DNA of 6,253 nt from Microcaldota archaeon (GTDB lineage: Archaea > Micrarchaeota > Micrarchaeia > Anstonellales > Anstonellaceae): the NCBI GenBank assembly GCA_026396355.1, contig JAPLWY010000119.1, positions 1 to 6,253 on the forward strand, read 5' to 3'. The stretch's first letter is position 1. Each line of letters opens with the position of its first letter. Both the position numbers and the translations under genes were made by a program. Below, in pieces: positions 1 to 4,784 of the stretch. The notes beneath the pieces were generated by a model that had not been told where the DNA came from, did not search any database, and saw only the letters and a program-made list of their open reading frames with translations.

Positions 1-5
1 AGGAT

Positions 6-566
6 GTGACGCGCGAAATAATCGGAAACAGGAAAAAGCAGCTCGAGGCGCAGTCCCAGCCAGCCGATGTTCACTCAGATGATGAAATACAGGCAAGCGA
101 GGCAGACCCGGGTTCGCCTGAAGATGGAGAAAATGCGGACAAGGCAGATTCCGAAAAGGAAAGCGCGGACGCGGAGGAAAACCAAGACCTCGAAGCGCTG
201 CCTTCCAGCATGCGCGAATTCACAGAATCAACTTCAACTTCGGACGGCGACTCTGAAAAGCTGGCTTTGCTCTCAGACGAGTCTGGCGATGCCGAGGCGT
301 CTGAAACAGAAGAGAATGAAAGCATAGAAGCCACCATTACAAGGCTTGAGGAGATACGCGCCAAGCTCCAGGCACGCAGGCAAGGAATGGAAGCAGGCGC
401 GCTTGAGCAAGATGAGGCTGGCGAGCCGGAAGATTCAGAAAAGCCAGAGGAAGACTCAAGTGATGAAGAACTGCCTGATGCACAGCCTGAAAGTGCTGAT
501 GGCAAAAAAAGCGCCTGCGAAAAAGGGCAAGCCCGTAAAGAAAAAAGGCAGGAGATAAGCAGCTAG
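6..566 (+). CDS. Acidic, disordered hypothetical protein; 3' end possibly frameshifted
   Basis: I do not recognise the family. The 186-residue product is mostly Glu, Asp, Ser and Ala, with no Trp and no membrane segment, so it is probably intrinsically disordered and soluble. Residues about 106-128 (SIEATITRLEEIRAKLQARR region) form the only convincing amphipathic helix, a possible docking or coiled-coil element. The last 20 residues turn basic and hold the only Cys (171). The start is GTG at 6. The first nine bases read AGG ATG TGA in another frame, so an upstream gene could end at base 9 and overlap this start as GTGA, a common coupling arrangement. The frame is also open to the left edge (GAT at 3-5), so the gene may begin outside the window. 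After the A7 tract at 504-510, the +1 frame encodes a cleaner lysine-rich tail ending at 558; see findings. Confidence 0.6.
   Translation: MTREIIGNRKKQLEAQSQPADVHSDDEIQASEADPGSPEDGENADKADSEKESADAEENQDLEALPSSMREFTESTSTSDGDSEKLALLSDESGDAEASETEENESIEATITRLEEIRAKLQARRQGMEAGALEQDEAGEPEDSEKPEEDSSDEELPDAQPESADGKKSACEKGQARKEKRQEISS
504..546 (-). terminator. T-run cluster downstream of the sppA-linked Cys-rich gene
   Basis: Read on the minus strand after the stop at 563, the sequence has T6 (546-541), then GGGC-TT-GCCC followed by T5 (534-520), then T7 (510-504). Archaeal transcription commonly stops at runs of five or more T. The small hairpin is weak because its loop has only two bases. The runs lie inside the opposing gene, in its lysine codons, so their use as terminators is inferred. 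Confidence 0.4.
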
Positions 567-985
567 CTGCAATTGGAATCGCACGCAATTCCATTTTCCT
601 GGTCCGGCAGGCACTCTCCAAAGCCGGTTCCGCAACTATCGCACTCTCTTAACCCAAAATGGCAGCCATCCAGGTTGCAGCCTGTCCTGCTTTTGGGGAT
701 GCAAACTTTCCTTCCCAGCCTGCACTCGGTAAATCTGCCAGTCTCACATGAAATAGTCCCTTTGCAGTCTGACAAATTGCACTGCTTAGTCTGGCCTTCT
801 GTACATTCAGCTATCTTGTTCTGAACTGGCGCAGTTTGCGCCCCAGTCTCACGCAGAACCTGCTGCCCAGTTCCTCCAAGATCAAAATTCCTGCCCAGCC
901 ATGAAACTAAAAGCGCGGCTATTGCCAGAAAAAGCACAACATAGGCGATTTGCGTCATTCTTGCAAATTTGTCCCCGATTGCCAT
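563..985 (-). CDS. Membrane-anchored Cys-rich protein with two similar modules
   Basis: The 140-residue protein has a short polar N-terminus, one membrane segment at about residues 12-30 (QIAYVVLFLAIAALLVSWL), a Gly/Gln/Thr-rich linker to about 60, then a domain with 13 Cys. Two modules repeat with a 34-residue offset: C61, C69, C74, C80, C88 and C95, C103, C108, C115/118, C125. Each begins C-x7-C-x4-C and contains a CNL motif (CNLSDC, CNLDGC) followed by a Gly-containing C-x(n)-C stretch. Such spacing suggests disulfides in an extracytoplasmic domain; metal binding is less likely but possible. It lies 16 bases downstream of sppA on the same strand, with its own ribosome binding site, so the two are probably co-transcribed. 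Its stop shares the palindrome CTAG (563-566) with the converging acidic-protein gene. Met10 is an alternative start but would leave the membrane segment at the extreme N-terminus. Function unknown. Confidence 0.8.
   Translation of the reverse strand: MAIGDKFARMTQIAYVVLFLAIAALLVSWLGRNFDLGGTGQQVLRETGAQTAPVQNKIAECTEGQTKQCNLSDCKGTISCETGRFTECRLGRKVCIPKSRTGCNLDGCHFGLRECDSCGTGFGECLPDQENGIACDSNCS
575..597 (+). terminator. Weak stem-loop and T4 after the acidic-protein gene
   Basis: GGAAT (575-579) and ATTCC (588-592) can pair around an 8-base loop and are followed by ATTTT, starting nine bases past the TAG at 564-566. This could end plus-strand transcription, but the stem is only five pairs and lies within the coding part of the opposing gene. 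Weak support. Confidence 0.2.
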
Positions 986-990
986 GTCTG

Positions 991-997
991 CACCATC
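991..997 (-). promoter_or_regulatory. Ribosome binding site of the Cys-rich membrane gene
   Basis: On the minus strand GATGGTG lies five bases before the ATG at 985. It resembles the GGAGGTG complement of the 16S rRNA 3' end and supports that start. It falls in the 16-base gap after the sppA stop, consistent with translation from a shared transcript. Confidence 0.5.
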
Positions 998-1001
998 TTG
1001 C

Positions 1002-1826
1002 TTACCTATATTCTATACTGTAACTTATTTCGCAAATTCTTGGCTCGCCCTTTATCCCGCCAAGCTTGGCAGCCTTTTCAACTGCCTGCTTTTTGCTCCC
1101 AAGCTCATCAACCAGCCCGATTTTCTTTGCCTGCCTTGCCGAAAGTATCCTTCCATCCAGCGCATCCGTAAATCCGCTCATGTTCAGCCTGCTTCCCCTG
1201 CTCTCCAGGATCGAATTGCGGAACTCGCCAAAGCTCTCGTCCACAATGGACTGGAGAACGGCACGCTCGGAATCGCTGAGCCGCCTTCCAGGCGAGCCCA
1301 TATCCTTTTTCTCCCCAGAAACAATGCTGGTCATGTTATAGCCAACTTTCTCGAACAGCCCGCTCATGTCCTGCAGCGTGATTATGGCGCCGATGCTCCC
1401 GGTAAGCGCGTTCGGGTTTGCCATAATATAATCTGTTGGCGCTGCGGCATAATAACCCCCAGAGGCTGCAAGCTCGTTGATGTAAGCCACCTTGGGCTTG
1501 CTCGCGTTTTTCACAGCCTCGTAAACCTCGCGGCTTGCCACAATGGAGCCCCCGGGCGACTCGATAAGCAAAAGAACCGATTTCACGTCAGGGCGCGCAT
1601 CAGCCTCCGCAATTTCTGCGGCAATCGTTCCGCTTCCCTTAACTGCGTCTGAAAAAAGCGTAGAGTCTGAATCCGCGCTTGTAAGCTCGCCCTTTATCTC
1701 AACCACGCCCACGCAGCCTTCGGTATTGAGGAACGAGTAGCCCAGCACCACTGCAAGCGCCACTAAAAATAGCCCGCCAACCAGCATGTACAGGTAATTC
1801 CTCGACTCTGCCCGTTTTTCCCTCAT
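1002..1826 (-). CDS. sppA: Signal peptide peptidase SppA, S49 family serine protease
   Basis: This is a short, single-domain S49 peptidase of 274 residues, the usual size for archaeal and Gram-positive SppA. The family cleaves leftover signal peptides and other substrates at the membrane with a Ser/Lys dyad. A positively charged N-terminus (RxxKR) precedes one membrane anchor at about 11-33, so the catalytic domain is probably extracytoplasmic. Visible motifs are the substrate-groove SPGG (90-93), the nucleophile region ELAASGGYYAA with Ser122, the GSIGAI loop (143-148), and SGEKKDMGSPGR (170-181) with Lys174 as the expected general base (Lys173 is adjacent). The C-terminal DGRILSARQAKKIGLVDELG stretch is typical of S49 enzymes. 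All key residues are present. The start is fixed by a strong ribosome binding site. It is divergent from carS and heads a two-gene unit with the Cys-rich membrane protein. Confidence 0.93.
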   Translation of the reverse strand: MREKRAESRNYLYMLVGGLFLVALAVVLGYSFLNTEGCVGVVEIKGELTSADSDSTLFSDAVKGSGTIAAEIAEADARPDVKSVLLLIESPGGSIVASREVYEAVKNASKPKVAYINELAASGGYYAAAPTDYIMANPNALTGSIGAIITLQDMSGLFEKVGYNMTSIVSGEKKDMGSPGRRLSDSERAVLQSIVDESFGEFRNSILESRGSRLNMSGFTDALDGRILSARQAKKIGLVDELGSKKQAVEKAAKLGGIKGEPRICEISYSIEYR

Positions 1827-1831
1827 CGCCT

Positions 1832-1839
1832 CTCCTCCT
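1832..1839 (-). promoter_or_regulatory. Strong ribosome binding site of sppA
   Basis: The minus strand reads AGGAGGAG five bases before the ATG at 1826, with the core GGAGG seven bases from it. This is the best Shine-Dalgarno match in the window and it fixes the sppA start. Confidence 0.75.
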
Positions 1840-1841
1840 GC

Positions 1842-1852
1842 AAATTATTAAT
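1842..1852 (+). promoter_or_regulatory. Probable TATA box of carS
   Basis: AAATTATTAAT is an A/T island in a GC-richer region, centred about 35 bases before the ATG at 1882. With the usual 25-27 base TATA-to-start distance, transcription would begin near 1873, giving a leader of about ten bases or fewer. That fits the lack of any Shine-Dalgarno site before carS. The same island is too close to the sppA start to serve the minus strand. Confidence 0.45.
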
Positions 1853-1881
1853 CTTTGGCTGCCAAGTAATTGCGTGTTTCA

Positions 1882-2415
1882 ATGTTTGCCGCCTCCGAAA
1901 TAATAAGGCTTGTGCTTTTCATCCTGCCCTCCTACTTTGCAAACTCCACCCCAGTGTTGCTTGGCGGCGGAAAACCGCTTGACTTCGGGCGCAAGTGGAG
2001 CGACGGCAACAGGATATTCGGCGACGGAAAGACAATACGCGGCTTTTTCGCAGGCGCGCTTGCCGGGCTTCTCATAGGCTCGCTTGAAGCGCTCATTCTA
2101 CCTTACACTCCTTACGCGCTTTACGCGACAACAGCAGATTACGCGATCGCCGGATTGTTGCTCGGGCTTGGCACAATGCTTGGCGATCTTTTTGGCAGCT
2201 TCATAAAACGAAGGCAGGGCATTGCGCGCGGAAAGCCCTCTATCCTGACTGACCAGCTGATGTTCCTTGCAGTCGCGCTCGTTCTAGTTTATCCACTGGC
2301 AGTGCCCCTGCTTACTCTGTGGGCAGTCATCTTCCTCTTCGTACTGACTTATTTTGTCCATTCTGGCGCAAATGTCATTGCAAATCGCCTTGGCCTGAAA
2401 AAAGTCCCCTGGTAA
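1882..2415 (+). CDS. carS: CDP-archaeol synthase CarS (CTP:archaetidate cytidylyltransferase)
   Basis: CarS transfers CMP from CTP to unsaturated archaetidic acid, giving CDP-archaeol, the activated precursor for archaeal phospholipid head groups. It is an integral membrane enzyme of the old DUF46 family, and 177 residues matches the family. Five hydrophobic segments are visible at about 5-20, 54-75, 86-104, 124-140 and 143-162, as expected. The diagnostic cytosolic motifs are NSTPVLLGGGKPLDFGRKW (21-39) with FGDGKTIRG (46-54), and GDLFGSFIKRRQGIARGKPS (101-120) leading into LTDQL; the Asp, Lys and Arg of these loops bind CTP and magnesium. An in-frame TTG lies at 1870, but it would precede the expected transcription start, so the ATG at 1882 is preferred. 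No Shine-Dalgarno site is seen, so the message is probably leaderless or nearly so. The stop is one base from the converging dehydratase small-subunit stop. Confidence 0.95.
   Translation: MFAASEIIRLVLFILPSYFANSTPVLLGGGKPLDFGRKWSDGNRIFGDGKTIRGFFAGALAGLLIGSLEALILPYTPYALYATTADYAIAGLLLGLGTMLGDLFGSFIKRRQGIARGKPSILTDQLMFLAVALVLVYPLAVPLLTLWAVIFLFVLTYFVHSGANVIANRLGLKKVPW
1898..1906 (-). promoter_or_regulatory. Possible TATA box of the sppA unit
   Basis: The minus strand reads TTATTATTT here, inside the first codons of carS. A transcription start about 25 bases downstream, near 1876, would leave a leader of roughly 50 bases containing the sppA ribosome binding site. It is the only A/T-rich element at a workable distance, but the match is ordinary. 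Confidence 0.22.
2398..2403 (-). terminator. T6 run downstream of the phosphomevalonate dehydratase unit
   Basis: On the minus strand a run of six T lies 13 bases past the stop at 2417-2419. It falls opposite the two Lys codons near the carS C-terminus (GLKKVPW). Runs like this stop archaeal RNA polymerase. With only one base between the converging stops, a minus-strand terminator has to sit inside carS. Confidence 0.35.
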
Positions 2416-2416
2416 G

Positions 2417-2812
2417 TCAGAATTCAACTGTTCCTGCAGTTCCATCCACCTTCACTTTCATCCCGTCCCTTATTTTCCTGTACGCGCCGTCTCGCAGGCA
2501 ATCCACCATAGGTATTTTGGAAATTATCGCGCCCACTGCCACAATGGGCTCTGCCTCCTGATTTATGATTGCAGCCGGCGCGCATTTGTTTTTCCTTAGC
2601 TGAAGAAGAACGTAAGAACCCACAGTGGAGCCCTTGCCCCGCGGGAAAACCAGCACCTTTCCTGCAATGCTTTTTCCTTCCAAAGCATGCTCCTTCTCAA
2701 CAACCACTCCCGTCTTGGCATCCACGCTTCCGAAAAACGAGATTGCCTCAGTGCTGACTAATGCCCCTCCTTCTCCTGTTCCCCTGCAGATGCTTCTTGC
2801 CTTCACTTGCAT
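2417..2812 (-). CDS. Phosphomevalonate dehydratase small subunit (aconitase X swivel domain, DUF126)
   Basis: The 131-residue product is the separate swivel subunit of an aconitase-X-type enzyme. With the large subunit it dehydrates (R)-5-phosphomevalonate to trans-anhydromevalonate 5-phosphate in the archaeal modified mevalonate pathway. Family signatures are the N-terminal VKARSICRGTGEGGALVS, ISFFGSVD (24-31), KSIAGKVLVFPRGKGSTVGS (47-66) and a C-terminal VDGTAGTVEF barrel strand. Ser62 of GKGS is the expected active-site serine. An ATG at 2854 would add 14 residues deep inside the large-subunit gene; the ATG at 2812 is chosen because AGAGG lies seven bases upstream and MQVKARS matches the usual family start. 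That start overlaps the large-subunit stop by 10 bases, so the subunits are probably translationally coupled and made in equal amounts. Confidence 0.92.
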   Translation of the reverse strand: MQVKARSICRGTGEGGALVSTEAISFFGSVDAKTGVVVEKEHALEGKSIAGKVLVFPRGKGSTVGSYVLLQLRKNKCAPAAIINQEAEPIVAVGAIISKIPMVDCLRDGAYRKIRDGMKVKVDGTAGTVEF

Positions 2813-3981
2813 AAAATGTCCTCTATGTCCCCATATATCACTTTTTGCCTGCACGAATTTGCCAAATACTTTGCCGCTTTTCCCGAATTGCAGGCAGTGA
2901 CTGAAAAGCCCATCTCATCAATCGGGCAGACCACCATGCAGGTGTCTGCTACAACATGCCCGCCAGCAGATTCGATAATGCGCGTAAAGCCTGCAGCATC
3001 AGCCTTTTCCTTTGTTTTCCTCGCAGTGCACACCCAAAGCTCGCAGTCGAGCGTCTTTCCCTTCACTCTTGCGGCCACCTCGGAAATCTCATCAAGCGAG
3101 GCGTGCGGGCAGCCTATTGCCACCATCTGCGGCTTTCCGCTTGCGCCTTCCCCCAGCTTTTCCCTGTATTCGCGCAGCTCCTTTTCCCCGAATAAAATTT
3201 CCTCAGCCCCCCGCTGCAAATTCCACTCAGGAGTAATGCCTTCCATATTGTAAAGCGCAACCGAGCCCGAGGCAGCCATTGAGGCGCCAAGCGACTTCAA
3301 TTTGTCCTCGGACGCTTTTTTCACTCCCCTAAAAGCAACATTCCTTCCCTTGGCGCGCTCGCCCACAAACGCCCCAAGCGCCCCAAAATCCGCAGTCCTT
3401 TTCACCTCAGCTTCAACTTTCACCAGCAGGCTGCACACTCTGTTCTCATCCAAGTGATAGCCATAATTCGGCGTGACTCCGCAAATCGCAGCAGCAAGCG
3501 CGGATGGCCCGCCTTCCCGGTTGGTGCGCGCGCCCAGCACGGAATTTGCAAACGAGATTGCCGAGCTTTCAGCCCATGCGACATGCTCGCCTAGCTTTGG
3601 GCGTATTCCCACAAGGTAAGGCGTGCAAGTGCAGCTCATCCCAATTCCCATGGCAGAAAATGCATCCAATATTTCAATTTGCTTTTTCGCAAACTGTACC
3701 GGTATCCTCAATTCCCTCCACTGCTCCCTGTCCATCCCTGCCGGGTTGAGAAAAGAGGGTATTTTCACGCGCGCCTTGCCTTTCACCAAATCTTCCAGGT
3801 ATTCCAGCCCGGCATCTCCAATCGTCTTGTAGGAAACTCCTGCAATTTGCGCAGAAGTAATCGGTATCATGTTTTTTGCGCCGTAAATCCTTCCAAGCGC
3901 AAATAGTATTTCCATTGATTGGCAGGCTGCCTCGCCCATCTCCCTGTCAAGCATTTTCTGCTGCTCTTGCAAAAGCTCCAT
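2803..3981 (-). CDS. Phosphomevalonate dehydratase large subunit (aconitase X catalytic domain, DUF521)
   Basis: The 392-residue catalytic subunit is of normal family length. It should carry a [4Fe-4S] cluster and act in the cytosol with the small subunit. Signatures, numbered from one codon upstream of the chosen ATG, are QEQQKMLDREMGE (7-18), IPITSAQIAGVSYKTIGDAG (40-59), the CTCTPYL motif (C118, C120), GARTNREGG (151-159), GVTPNYGYHLDENR (169-182), EGITPEW (248-254), GCPHASLDEI (C292) and ADTCMVVCPI (C349, C353). One Cys from each of CTCTPY, GCPH and VVCP probably ligates the cluster. Family members in bacteria can be hydroxyproline dehydratases, but the split subunits and archaeal context favour phosphomevalonate. 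The ATG at 3981 gives the common MxLxxEQxKMLD beginning; TTG at 3984 is the alternative. No strong ribosome binding site is present, only GTGAT just upstream. Confidence 0.93.
   Translation of the reverse strand: MELLQEQQKMLDREMGEAACQSMEILFALGRIYGAKNMIPITSAQIAGVSYKTIGDAGLEYLEDLVKGKARVKIPSFLNPAGMDREQWRELRIPVQFAKKQIEILDAFSAMGIGMSCTCTPYLVGIRPKLGEHVAWAESSAISFANSVLGARTNREGGPSALAAAICGVTPNYGYHLDENRVCSLLVKVEAEVKRTADFGALGAFVGERAKGRNVAFRGVKKASEDKLKSLGASMAASGSVALYNMEGITPEWNLQRGAEEILFGEKELREYREKLGEGASGKPQMVAIGCPHASLDEISEVAARVKGKTLDCELWVCTARKTKEKADAAGFTRIIESAGGHVVADTCMVVCPIDEMGFSVTACNSGKAAKYLANSCRQKVIYGDIEDILCK
2820..2824 (-). promoter_or_regulatory. Ribosome binding site of the dehydratase small subunit
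   Basis: The minus strand reads AGAGG within the last codons of the large subunit, seven bases before the ATG at 2812. It decides between that start and the longer one at 2854. Confidence 0.55.
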
Positions 3982-4020
3982 CAAATCACTGCCGTTTCCA
4001 CCGGCATATTACTCTGCTCA

Positions 4021-4030
4021 AATTTATTAA
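4021..4030 (-). promoter_or_regulatory. Probable TATA box of the phosphomevalonate dehydratase operon
   Basis: The minus strand reads TTAATAAATT, centred about 45 bases before the large-subunit ATG. This predicts a transcription start near 4000 and a leader of roughly 20 bases. It is flanked by GC-rich sequence, which makes the A/T island stand out. It forms the left half of the 131-base divergent promoter region shared with the regulator/RelE-like pair. Confidence 0.45.
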
Positions 4031-4076
4031 CCGCCGCTTGCCTGCCATTTGCATGGTCTCCTGCGGCGCAAAGCAG

Positions 4077-4084
4077 TTATATAC
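4077..4084 (+). promoter_or_regulatory. Strong TATA box of the regulator/RelE-like pair
   Basis: TTATATAC is the closest match to the archaeal TATA consensus in the window. Transcription would start about 25-27 bases on, near 4106, almost at the ribosome binding site and ten bases from the TTG start at 4116. The box runs directly into the operator-like repeats, so a bound repressor there would cover the promoter. Confidence 0.6.
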
Positions 4085-4108
4085 TTATCCCCTGATAAAC
4101 TTATCAGG
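4083..4108. promoter_or_regulatory. Operator-like inverted and direct repeats
   Basis: CCTGATAA (4091-4098) and TTATCAGG (4101-4108) form a perfect 8-base inverted repeat with a 2-base spacer. In addition ACTTATC occurs twice, at 4083-4089 and 4099-4105, exactly 16 bases apart, so TTATC/GATAA half-sites alternate through the segment. It lies between the TATA box and the start codon, and its right end overlaps the Shine-Dalgarno AGGTGG. This is where an autorepressor would act, and the downstream winged-helix protein is the obvious candidate (inference). Confidence 0.6.
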
Positions 4109-4111
4109 TGG
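4106..4111 (+). promoter_or_regulatory. Ribosome binding site deciding a TTG start
   Basis: AGGTGG ends four bases before the TTG at 4116 and shares its first three bases with the operator-like repeat. It supports TTG 4116 as the real start of the regulator and argues against any of the long upstream in-frame extensions. Confidence 0.5.
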
Positions 4112-4115
4112 TTGT

Positions 4116-4385
4116 TTGGCAAAAAAAGCAAGGGCAGACGTGCTCCACTATCCTACTCTCAAGACCGTGATGGCAATAGAAGACGCAGTCAAGGGGGCGG
4201 AAACCGCCCTCAGCAGGAACCAGATACTCCTGCGCCTGGAATCCGGCGTGATGCGCTCCACCCTCAATGTCGCGCTGGGCTATCTTGAGACAAGGGGAAT
4301 GGTGCTTGAGACCAAGAAGGGGTTTATCTGGACGCTTGGAAACCCGAAGCTTGAATCTCTTGAAAAAGCCGGAAGGGAAGTGTGA
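4116..4385 (+). CDS. Small winged-helix DNA-binding protein, probable autoregulator/antitoxin
   Basis: The 89-residue product begins AKKARAD and folds plausibly as one winged helix-turn-helix domain: helix 1 at about 13-29 (PTLKTVMAIEDAVKGAE), helix 2 at 33-42 (SRNQILLRLE), a recognition helix at 46-60 (MRSTLNVALGYLETR) and a beta wing at 61-74 (GMVLETKKGFIWTL), then a short charged tail. I recall similar small archaeal proteins with a PTL-x-TV-x-x-E start and a GxxW wing, but no characterised member. The start is a TTG chosen from the ribosome binding site. The frame is open far upstream, but that region carries the promoters. Its stop overlaps an in-frame GTG of the next gene and is two bases before that gene's ATG, so the two are coupled. 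Small DNA-binding protein first and RelE-like protein second is the standard toxin-antitoxin order. A simple regulator with an unrelated partner remains possible. Confidence 0.72.
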   Translation: MAKKARADVLHYPTLKTVMAIEDAVKGAETALSRNQILLRLESGVMRSTLNVALGYLETRGMVLETKKGFIWTLGNPKLESLEKAGREV

Positions 4386-4387
4386 AA

Positions 4388-4783
4388 ATGGCAAGAAAGC
4401 TTGTGCGCATAATATTGGTCAGGGACGCACAGGCAGAATACGGCAATCTGGAACAGGCTGTGGCTGAAGAAAAGAAAAAAGGCATCCCCTCCTCGTTTCA
4501 CCAAACCCTTTTTCGCTCAATCCAGGCCAAATTCAAAATACTGCGCGAGCATTACGACTATGGCGAGCAAATCCCAAGAAGCCTCATCCCGAAAAAATAC
4601 TCCGTCATGGGCGCCACCAATCTCTGGAAGGTTGATCTGTCCGGCTACTGGCGCATGATTTACACGCTGCACCAGCCTGCGCGCGAGGGCGCGGAAATAG
4701 AAATAATGGAAATATTCCTGGATGTGCTGGATATTGTCGACCATCCAACTTACGACAGGATATTTGGGTACAGGAAAAAATAG
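4388..4783 (+). CDS. RelE/ParE-like protein, probable toxin of a toxin-antitoxin pair
   Basis: From ATG 4388 the product has 131 residues; GTG 4382, overlapping the preceding TGA, would add two. The layout matches an enlarged RelE/ParE fold: a first strand (MARKLVRIILV), a long helical hairpin at about 16-58, a basic IPKKYSVMGATNLWKVDL stretch, the strand SGYWRMIYTLH with a Trp-Arg like the core Arg-containing strand of the family, then EIEIMEIFLDVLDIVDH and a C-terminal YDRIFGYRKK. The NLWKVDL-x-x-YWRMIYT and DHxxYDxxFGY combination recalls archaeal proteins listed as hypothetical or RelE-like; this is memory, not a search. RelE toxins cut mRNA on the ribosome and ParE toxins poison gyrase; which applies, if either, cannot be told. 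The catalytic residues are not obvious. The stop is one base from the converging Cys-rich gene. Confidence 0.7.
   Translation: MARKLVRIILVRDAQAEYGNLEQAVAEEKKKGIPSSFHQTLFRSIQAKFKILREHYDYGEQIPRSLIPKKYSVMGATNLWKVDLSGYWRMIYTLHQPAREGAEIEIMEIFLDVLDIVDHPTYDRIFGYRKK
4775..4780 (-). terminator. T6 run downstream of the large Cys-rich gene
   Basis: Six T on the minus strand begin four bases past the stop at 4785-4787, opposite the two final Lys codons of the RelE-like gene. It is a plausible archaeal terminator for the leftward gene, and the same element is seen at the other two convergent junctions. Confidence 0.35.
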
Positions 4784-4784
4784 G

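Noticed and set aside
71..505. 144-residue Ser-rich reading frame on the minus strand
   Set aside because: It is the antisense of the acidic gene; Ser richness follows from GAA/GAT-type codons on the other strand.
969..1652. 227-residue plus-strand reading frame
   Set aside because: It lies opposite sppA, which has intact catalytic motifs; the frame has no recognisable domain or start signal.
2813..2854. Longer start for the dehydratase small subunit
   Set aside because: It would add 14 residues overlapping the large-subunit coding end; the ATG at 2812 has a good ribosome binding site and the family-typical beginning.
4032..4068. CGCCGC and GCGGCG inverted repeat in the divergent promoter region
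   Set aside because: Only six bases with a 25-base gap in GC-rich sequence; it could be chance and has no half-site copies nearby.
4091..4108. Reading the inverted repeat as an RNA hairpin or riboswitch
   Set aside because: The 2-base loop is sterically poor, and the TATA position predicts that most of the repeat lies upstream of the transcript start; a DNA operator fits better.
3876..4115. In-frame upstream extension of the winged-helix gene giving a 169-residue protein
   Set aside because: It would read through both divergent promoters and the start of the dehydratase gene, and has no ribosome binding site; the TTG at 4116 has AGGTGG just upstream.
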